This document shows, piece after piece, positions 57,226-64,000 of a stretch of DNA of 64,000 nucleotides. The stretch spans positions 1,054,001-1,118,000 of the forward strand of contig NC_030820.1 of the NCBI RefSeq assembly GCF_001704415.2. The letters run 5' to 3'. Origin of the DNA: Capra hircus (lineage: Eukaryota > Chordata > Mammalia > Artiodactyla > Bovidae). Below the pieces are notes generated by a model that was not told the origin of the DNA, searched no databases, and worked only from the letters and a program-made list of their open reading frames with translations. Each line of letters opens with the position of its first letter. The stretch's first letter is position 1. The position numbers and the translations under genes are program-made.

Positions 57226-58493
57226 AAGAAATTAAATTCAGTTCAGTCACTCAGTCATGTCCGACTCTTTGCGACCCCATGGACTGCAGCATGCCAGGCT
57301 TCCCCGTCCATCACTAACTTCCAGAGCTTACTCAAACCCATGTCCATTGAGTCAGAGATGCCATCCAACCGTCTCCTCCTCTGTCATCCCCTTTTCCTCC
57401 CACCTTCAATCTTTCCCAGCATCAGAGTCTTTTCCGATGAGTCAACTCTTCGCATCAGGTGTCCAAAGTATTGGAGTTTCAGCTTCAGCATCAGTCCTTC
57501 CAGTGAATATTCAGGACTGATTTCCTTTAGGAGCGACTGGTTGGATCTGCTTGCAGTCCAAGGGACTCTCAAGAGTCTTCTCCAACACCACAGTTCAAAA
57601 GCACCAAATCTTTCAGCACTCAGCTTTCTTTATAGTTCAACTCTCACATCCATACATGACTGCTGGAAAAACCATAGCCTTGACTAGACGGACCTTTGTT
57701 GGCAAAGTAATGTCTCTGCTTTTCAATATGTTGTCTAGGTTGGTCATAGCTTTTCTTCCAAGGAGCAAGCATCTTTTAATTTCATGGCTGTAGTCACCAT
57801 CTGCAGTGATTTTGGAGCTCAAAAAAAGTAGTCTCTCACTGTTTCCATTGTTTTCTCATCTATATGCTATGAAGTGATGGGATCGGATGCTGTGATCTTA
57901 GTTTTCGGAATGTTGAGTTTTAGGCCAGCTTTTTCACTCTCCTCTTTCACTTTCATCAATAGGCTCTTTTGTTCCTCTTTGCTTTCTGCCATAATGGTGG
58001 TGTCATCTGCATATCTGAGGTTATTGATATTACACCCAGCAATCTTGATTCTAGCTTGTGCTTTATCCATCCCAGTATTTCACATGATGTACTCTGCATA
58101 GACATTAAAGAAGCAGGGTGACAGCATACAGCTGTCACCTTGACATACCCCTTTCCTGATCTGGAACCAGTTTGTTTTTCCATGTCCAGTTCTAATTATT
58201 GCTTCTTGACCTGCATACAGATTTCTCAGGAGGCAGTTCAGGTGGTCTGATGTTCCCATCTTTTTAAGAGTTTTTCACAGTTTGTTGTGATTCACACAAA
58301 GTCTTTGGCATAGTCAATAAAGCAAAAGTAGATGTTTATTTCTGGAACTCTCTTGCTTTTTCGAAGATCCAGCAGATGTTGGCAATTTGATCTCTGGTTC
58401 CTCTGCCTTTTATAAATCCAGCTTAAACATCTGGAAGTTCATGGTTTATGTACTGTTGAAGCCTGGCTTGGAGAATTTTGAGAAGAAATTAAA
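57226..58493 (-). mobile_element. BovB LINE, ~1.25-kb copy with 11-bp TSD
   Basis: Minus-strand BovB at 57237-58482: 3' end TTCAGTTCAGTCACTCAGTC at the left, truncated in the RT at the right. The 11-bp TSD AAGAAATTAAA lies at 57226-57236 and 58483-58493. The TSD is AT-rich but exact, and both copies sit precisely at the element ends. Confidence 0.94.
57384..58183 (-). pseudogene. BovB reverse transcriptase, broken
   Basis: Pieces 58070-57867 (NINNLRYADDTTIMAESKEE, intact YADD), 57822-57637 (ITADGDYSHEIKRCLLLGRK) and 57572-57384 (RVPWTASRSNQSLLKEISPE) are in different frames. The N-terminal part is missing. Confidence 0.9.
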
Positions 58494-58754
58494 GCATAAG
58501 TGATAATACCCCTTGTGTCTGAAAAATGAACAAATGGTTAAGTTATAGTAAATGCAATCAGTGGATATTTATATAACCAACAAAATTATGGTTGTGAAGA
58601 TAAGAATTAGCATGAAAGTCAATACCTATGCTATAACAATAATTAGAAGAAAATTATGCGAAGCTATATGTGCATTCTGGTTACAACTATCTTACCTTTT
58701 AACAGCTTTAAAATTTATTGGAAGAAAATACACCCAAAAATACTAATGGTAATT

Positions 58755-59100
58755 AGAATTTAGTACAAGTGTTTTATTTGCAAGTAATAGAAAATCCACT
58801 TTGTACTTGCTTGAGCAGTGAATGAATGAATCCAATGCCCTGGGTAACTGGAAAGCCCATGGTTGGGCTTCAGGCTTGATCCAGCACGTCAGTAAGTTTG
58901 TTGAATCTAGTTGGTTACTTTCTCTTCACTCTGCCTTCCAGAATGTCTGCTTCACATGCAAGCAGGCTCTTCTCTTGGTTGTCACTCTGATACCAGCAGA
59001 AACTAGAACTAGATGCTGCTATGGTCATGCTGAGTCTCAGAACAGGACTTCTCTTCCTCAAGCATTGAACAAAATCCCAAAGTTCTGAGTTATATGCCCA
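58755..59100. mobile_element. Possible old interspersed repeat
   Basis: GCAAGTAATAGAAAATCCAC, TGGGCTTCAGGCTTGATCCA and AGCAAGCTCTTC-like blocks suggest an old mammalian repeat. The plus frame 58822-59088 has no domain. Not named. Confidence 0.35.
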
Positions 59101-59105
59101 CCACT

Positions 59106-59525
59106 GAGTTATATGTGAGAGTCGGACCATAAAGAAGGCTGAGCATCAAAGAATTGATGCTTTCAAGCTGTGGTGTTGGAGAATACTCTTGAGAGTCCCT
59201 TGGACTACAAGGAAATCCAACCAGTCCATCCTAAAGGAAATCAACCCTGAATATTCATTGGAAGGACTGATGCTAAACCTGAAACTTCAATACTTTGGCC
59301 ACCTGATACAAAGAGTCGACTCATTGGAAAAGACCCTGATGCTAGGAAAGACTGAGTGCAGGAGGAGAAGGGGACGACAGAGGATGAGATGGTTGGATGG
59401 CATCACCGACTCAAATGGACATGAGTTTGAGCAAACTCTCGGAGATGGTGAAGGGCAGGGAAGCCTGCTGTGCTGCAGTCCATGGTGTCGCAGAGTCAGA
59501 CAGGACTGAGCGACTGAACAACAAC
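59106..59525 (+). mobile_element. BovB LINE 3' fragment
   Basis: The last ~420 bp of BovB on the plus strand. It encodes RVPWTTRKSNQSILKEINPE and FGHLIQRVDSLEKTLMLGKT, the C-terminal BovB region, and ends with GAGCGACTGAACAACAAC. A 12-bp sequence CTGAGTTATATG occurs at 59085-59096 and again across the 5' junction at 59104-59115. Confidence 0.93.
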
Positions 59526-60149
59526 ATGGCCATCACTGAATCAAAAGTATGGCCAGATGATAAGACTGACTTTAAGGCAATCAGGACACTGTTCTACAAG
59601 TATAGATGGGTTGATTCCATTCTAAATTGGTGGCTATTAGACAGTGAGCATAAGTGCTGAGGAGACAATGCCAATACCTACTATGGTATGCAAATATACA
59701 TGTATACATGTAACATATATGCACAGATATAGACACACATACACACCCATCTCCAGAGGAAGCACAACTGAGCCACCAAGCTGATTCATTTGTTCGTACA
59801 CATTTAGTATATACAGATTCACTATGTACCAGTCTGATTCCCGATACTATTCTAGACACTACGTACACAGCATTAGATAAGACAAGTAAGGTCCCTGATC
59901 TCATGGAGCTGATATCTCCATGGGAGAAAACCAACAATAAACAAATAAATGCATAAACAAGACACACAATGTGGAGGAATTAAAGAAAGATGCCTGTTAG
60001 AGTAACAAGATGAATTTCTTCTGTTTGGAGAGGTTGGTTAAAGGACTCTTGAGGAGAAAACATTTAAGTTGAGGTCTGCATGAAGAGAAGAGCTTTCCAG
60101 GCAAACATCTTGATCATGGTATAGATCAAGAAGGTCCATTGGTATTTTT
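59526..60149. other. Mostly unassigned; L2-like remnant at 59800-59965
   Basis: 59815-59960 (TACTATTCTAGACACTACGT, AAGGTCCCTGATCTCATGGA, CAACAATAAACAAATAAATG) resembles the complement of an L2-type 3' end. An ACAC/ATAT-rich patch lies at 59696-59750. Confidence 0.45.
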
Positions 60150-60355
60150 TTTTAATCTTTTTATTTGTATTGGGGTATAGACGATTAACAATGTTGTGAT
60201 AGTTTCAGGTGCACAGCAAAGCCACTCGGCCAGACATATACATGTATTCATTCTCCCCCGAACTCCCCACCCATCCAGGCTGCCACATAACATTTTGCCA
60301 AGTTCCCTTTACACAGAGACTTTGTTGGTTATCCATTTTAAATATAGCAGTGTAA
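60150..60355 (-). mobile_element. L1 3' UTR fragment
   Basis: T-run, then ATTGGGGTATAGACGATTAA, AGTTTCAGGTGCACAGCAAA and TTGTTGGTTATCCATTTTAA in the order of an artiodactyl L1 3' UTR complement. Confidence 0.75.
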
Positions 60356-60374
60356 GAAGGTCTATTAGCATAAG

Positions 60375-60592
60375 AGGCCTTCCCTGGTGGCCTTCCCTCA
60401 GATGGTTGCAGTAGAGAATCTATCTGCAATGCAGGAGACCCTGAGTTCAAACCCTGGGTTGGGAAGGGATCCCCTGGAGAAGGGGATGGCTACTCTTCCC
60501 AGTGTTCTTGCATGGAGAACTCCATGGAGAAAGGAGCCTGGCAAGCTACAGTCCGTGGAGACACAAAGTGCTGGACACAGCTGAGCAACCAT
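60375..60592 (+). mobile_element. Bov-tA SINE
   Basis: GGCCTTCCCTGGTGGCCTTC at the head (with a local duplication of GGCCTTCCCT), CTGCAATGCAGGAGACCCTG, GGGATCCCCTGGAGAAGGGG, GGAGAAAGGAGCCTGGCAAG and GCTGGACACAGCTGAGCAAC. Confidence 0.92.
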
Positions 60593-60604
60593 ATCTTATC
60601 TGAC

Positions 60605-60935
60605 CTCTTATCTTAAAGTTCAAAAGAAACACAAATGTAAAGAACAGACTTTTGGACTCTGTGGGAGAAGGTGAGGGTGGGATGAATTGAGAGACTAGCA
60701 CTGAAACATGTATATTACCATATGTGAAATAGATCACCAGTCCAGGTTCGAGGCATGGGACAGGGTGCTCAGGGCTGGTGCACTGGGATGACCCAGAGGG
60801 ATGGGATGGGGAGGGAGATGGGAGGGGGCTTCAGGATCGGGAACACATGTACACCCATGGCTAATTCATGTCAGTGTATGGCAAAACCATTACAATATTG
60901 TAATTACCCTCCAATTAAAACAATTTTTTTAAATG
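60605..60935 (+). mobile_element. Ruminant L1 3' UTR end
   Basis: AAGAACAGACTTTTGGACTC, GGTGCACTGGGATGACCCAG, GGAACACATGTACACCCATG and a tail with AATTAAAACAATTTTTTTAA. Same family as 53553-53820. A frame at 60755-61012 is incidental. Confidence 0.85.
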
Positions 60936-61984
60936 CAAAGGATCCTGAGTTTCTGGAGAAACAACAGTCCTGTGAAACAAAGATACGGGGTATGAAAAAG
61001 AGTGTGGGCTGAGAAGAGTTTGGAGCAGTTCATAGATACCAGGTTATGTAGAACTTTGGAAACCATAGTAATTTCATCTGAGTTTCATGCAAAGAACAAT
61101 GAGACATACTGGATTATATAAATATAATTGCAGGGAAGGGCAAATCTCTGTGTATGTCTTTAAAAGATCTCTTGAAACTACTGCAAATTTTATATATCTT
61201 TTCTAAACCATTGGACATTTAGACTATTTCTAAATATAATTTTTTTCTATTTTAAAACAAATATATGTATGGATGCTTACAAACACATCTGTGTTTCAAA
61301 GTGGTTGTACCAGTTTACATTTCCATCAGCAGCAAAAAGAATTCCCAGTTACTTACATTCTAATTCATGAGTGTTAGGCTCTGGCCACGTAATCCTTATG
61401 ATCCCTCTGTAAAAAGATCAACATTTATATGGTTTCACTTTGAGCTTCATGTCAATCTCTGCTAATCAAGCCTTGCTCCTAGCTCCCAAAATCATGAGTT
61501 CTTTTTTTTTTTTTTAATTTTTGTTTATTGTTTCTGTCTGAGTGGAACTCTGGAGTATCAGTGGGTGATTACAGCAATATTTGCTGTCACGACTTTCAGG
61601 GAATGATCAAAGTTAGACAAGGCAAAAGGCCAAGAATTCCACTCCTTTTTAAGCCTATTTTTTCATGATAATTGAGCACTTACACTTTGTTGTCTGTAGT
61701 TAATGATCATCATTTAGTGGGCAAAAGAAGAGTAAGATAAGTGTGGATCTTTTTAAATTTCCTCTAAGAATTTGTTTTTATAGTCTGATTCATGTTTGAA
61801 GCATACATTAATAGATCTCAGAAATTAATAGCAATCAGTGTACACAGAAAATGCTAAGGTTAAGACTAGGGAATCTTCAGATCATAGAAAATAGAAAAAT
61901 AAACATTTATGATTCTGAATTATTTTTCACTGCAAAACACTTAGTAGTGGAAAGTATCTTAGTTTGTTGTAGGTGCTAAGTCAA
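60936..61984. other. Old L1M scrap, then unassigned DNA
   Basis: 61190-61360 on the minus strand resembles an old L1 (CCATTGGACATTTAGACTAT, GGTTGTACCAGTTTACATTT, CCATCAGCAGCAA). A T-run lies at 61502-61516. The rest is unassigned. Confidence 0.5.
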
Positions 61985-62320
61985 GGATTTGAAAGGAAAT
62001 AGTTTATTCTGAAGGAATTCTCAAGAAATAGCACTGGAGGTTTGGGAAAGTGAGACAGGGAAGTGAAATAGGGAAGGAATATAGTCAATAAAGGATGTGT
62101 TATTGAGCTAGTTACCACCGTGGGCAACCAGAATCAATCCCACTGGAAACTGGGAGCTGGGATTGAGTACAAAGCTCAGGTTTCCCACCTGAGATGCAAG
62201 GGAGCTAGAGTATTTATCCACCAACTTCCGTCAGTCACTGGTTGAGGGTGTTTCTAGGGGATATTAATTCTGTGACACTCCCAGGCTGCTAGAAACTAAG
62301 CAGTCTCTGGACACAGAAAA
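61985..62320 (-). repeat. Old repeat, copy B (LTR-like, antisense)
   Basis: AGTTTATTCTGAAGGAATTC, AGTGAGACAGGGAAGTGAAA, AATCCCACTGGAAACTGGGA and TATTTATCCACCAACTTCCG parallel the blocks of 56450-56880. Heavily diverged. Family not named. Confidence 0.45.
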
Positions 62321-62509
62321 ATCACTCCAGCCAAAAAGATACAAAGGCTGGCAGTTGAGGTCAAGTCTAAACACACAATAAAATGGTAACGGGGGAATGA
62401 TCAGGATGCCAGCAGAGGTTTGGTGGAAGGAGACACGTGGAAGTTAAAACAGAGTTCCTCCAGTGCTTGTTGCTAATAGTCCAGATGAGGCCTCCCACGG
62501 CCCCATTGT

Positions 62510-62761
62510 AAATCAGCCACTGAGGGACTTCCTTGGGGGTGCAGTGGCTAAGATTCCACCTGCCAGTGTAGGGGACGCAGGTTCAATCCTTGGTCACGGA
62601 ACAGGATCCTTCATGCCACAAGGCAACCGGGCCAAATGGAGAGCCCATACCACAGCTACTGAGCCCACAGGTTACAACTAGGGAAGCCCATGCACCACAA
62701 CGAGAGAGAGCTCACACACTGCAATGAAGACCCAGTACAGGGGAAAAAAATCAGCCATTGA
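62510..62761 (+). mobile_element. CHR-type SINE, long form, with TSD
   Basis: At 62524-62747: GGGACTTCCTTGGGGGTGCA, GTAGGGGACGCAGGTTCAAT with a box-B-like GGTTCAATCC, then CACAGCTACTGAGCCCACAG and GCAATGAAGACCCAGTACAG with a short A tail. A 14-bp TSD AAATCAGCCACTGA (62510-62523) matches AAATCAGCCATTGA (62748-62761) with one change. Confidence 0.9.
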
Positions 62762-64000
62762 GTCTAAATCACTGATCGACATATTGAGGTCATAGTGACA
62801 CTTAGTGACTTGCTCCAAGATGCACAGATGTGACAGAGAAGTCAGACATCCTGATTTTTAATATATGAGTCTTATGGAAATCAGTGAATTATGCATCTTC
62901 AAATATTTAGAGACGAAGAAATTAGCTGTCTTGGGCTTTCAAGTGAAGCATTCAATGTGGGAACTGCTTAACTTATATTTATTCCCAACCAGAGTCAGAA
63001 GCAGACACGGAGACCTGAGTAGACAGCATCAGGACCCCATGGGGAGTTTTCAGTTGTCCTCTTACCATGACAGCTGATTATTGTGCCCACAGCATGTGTC
63101 TGGGGATAGACAGATTTCCTGTGACTGCCATGTTTTTGTTCTTGACTCTGACATAAATTGGGCAAAGAAAAGTTATAGGAAGTGGGGCTAACATTCCTTT
63201 TGTCCTTTGAACTAGACCTGGACCAAGTGGTGACCCCATCTTGGCACTTTCTCTGGAAATAAATTCTCCTGGATTGGTGTTTTGGTCATCACTTTGGTGG
63301 ACGGAACTGATTGACCATAAGTAGGGAAACTCTTGGTTGTTTCTCAGCTCACCTGAGTGCTCACAGAGGGGCTCATGTTCATCTGCGCATAAGGATTTCA
63401 GTTTGAAATTTTGATATTACAAAGTAAGGCTGGATTTCAGGTGGAATTCTGACCTGTAATCATCTTGGTTTGATTTGCCTTTCCCCCAACATTGTATAAG
63501 AGTTGATATTCAACCCACCTTCAGAAATGGTCCCTGCTATGTTTTATCTCTTTATTTTACACCAATGACAAGTTTAGAGATGTGCGTCAAACACCATTTG
63601 AAACTGATTGATCAAACTGAGTGGGGACCAAATCTTCCTGCTTCATGGGGGATACCCATAATTCAAATATATGCATATTAACTAGGTCATTAACAGACTA
63701 GACTAATTTATACAATACAATAAAAATATCATCCCAGTTAAAATCACACATGCTCACATATATTCAGGGGCAGAATGCTTTTTTTAAAAAAAATTGTTTA
63801 AGAAATATAATTTCTTTATTTTATAAATGACTTCACAATTGTAATATTTGAAGAACATCTGATTGTTGGTGGGGATTTCTATCTAATTTTCATGAGAGGC
63901 AAGTAGCTTAGCTTGTCCTCCTGAAGCACTTAACCTGATTTCATATCTTAATTTTTTAAAATGCTATTTAGGAGTTCAAAGACGTGCCAGACTGTTAAAG
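62762..64000. other. Unassigned DNA to the window end
   Basis: 62765-62860 may be a MIR complement (TTAGTGACTTGCTCCAAGAT, GCACAGATGTGACAGAGAAG). Frames 62865-63077 and 63475-63681 (plus) have no recognised domain. The last 200 bp are AT-rich. Confidence 0.4.

Noticed and set aside
1..64000. CRISPR array, operon, prophage or other prokaryotic system
   Set aside because: The repeats are eukaryotic retroelements, spacing and composition are mammalian, and no regularly spaced short repeats or operon-like gene runs occur.

Overview
This window is non-coding nuclear DNA from a ruminant, probably a bovid or close relative (Pecora). The diagnosis rests on the repeats. There are many copies of the RTE-type LINE BovB, of its derivative SINEs Bov-tA and Bov-A2, and of ruminant L1 3' ends. 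Older cetartiodactyl CHR-type SINEs and pan-mammalian fossils (MIR, L2, MER5-like, hAT and Tigger-like DNA transposons, old L1M) are also present. The sequence does not fix species or chromosome. I see no convincing host protein-coding exon, no tRNA, rRNA or snRNA gene and no CRISPR array. All recognisable coding sequence is retrotransposon coding sequence, and every copy is truncated or broken.

Layout. 1-2.1 kb: BovB endonuclease fragment (minus), then a young L1 with a 5' inversion and a 14-bp target-site duplication (TSD). 2.1-8.2 kb: SINEs, a MIR and mostly unassigned AT-rich DNA with two GC-elevated blocks. 8.2-12.2 kb: three BovB pieces and an unidentified ~150-bp sequence present twice. 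13-17.8 kb: DNA-transposon fossils, a 1.5-kb BovB with the reverse transcriptase YADD motif, and a TG microsatellite. 18.6-24 kb: SINEs, MIR, old L1s, a BovB whose 5' and 3' ends are joined head to head, and a second young L1. 25-33 kb: SINEs in mostly unassigned DNA. 33.3-35 kb: an L2 interrupted by a solo ERV LTR that itself carries a SINE. 35.3-36.6 kb: unique sequence. 36.6-41 kb: a long L2, a possible MaLR-type LTR and two CHR SINEs. 41.2-47 kb: BovB, a second inverted L1 with a nested Bov-tA, and a BovB with clear TSDs and a nested Bov-tA. 47.7-49.4 kb: an old L1M split by a Bov-A2 and by a second solo LTR. 49.4-64 kb: scattered SINEs, L1 3' ends, two more BovB copies and unassigned DNA.

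The elements do not form a pathway. What they give is a readable insertion history: nested insertions and intact TSDs order events from mammalian-wide L2 and L1M, through ERV LTRs and BovB, to Bov-tA/Bov-A2 and young L1. I found no new multi-gene system. The most interesting items are the inversion-bearing retrotransposons, the two solo LTRs with exact 4-bp TSDs, a direct repeat flanking only a poly(A) run, and the unidentified duplicated sequence at 9.2 and 10.5 kb. Family names were assigned by eye from known consensus features and need RepeatMasker/Dfam confirmation.
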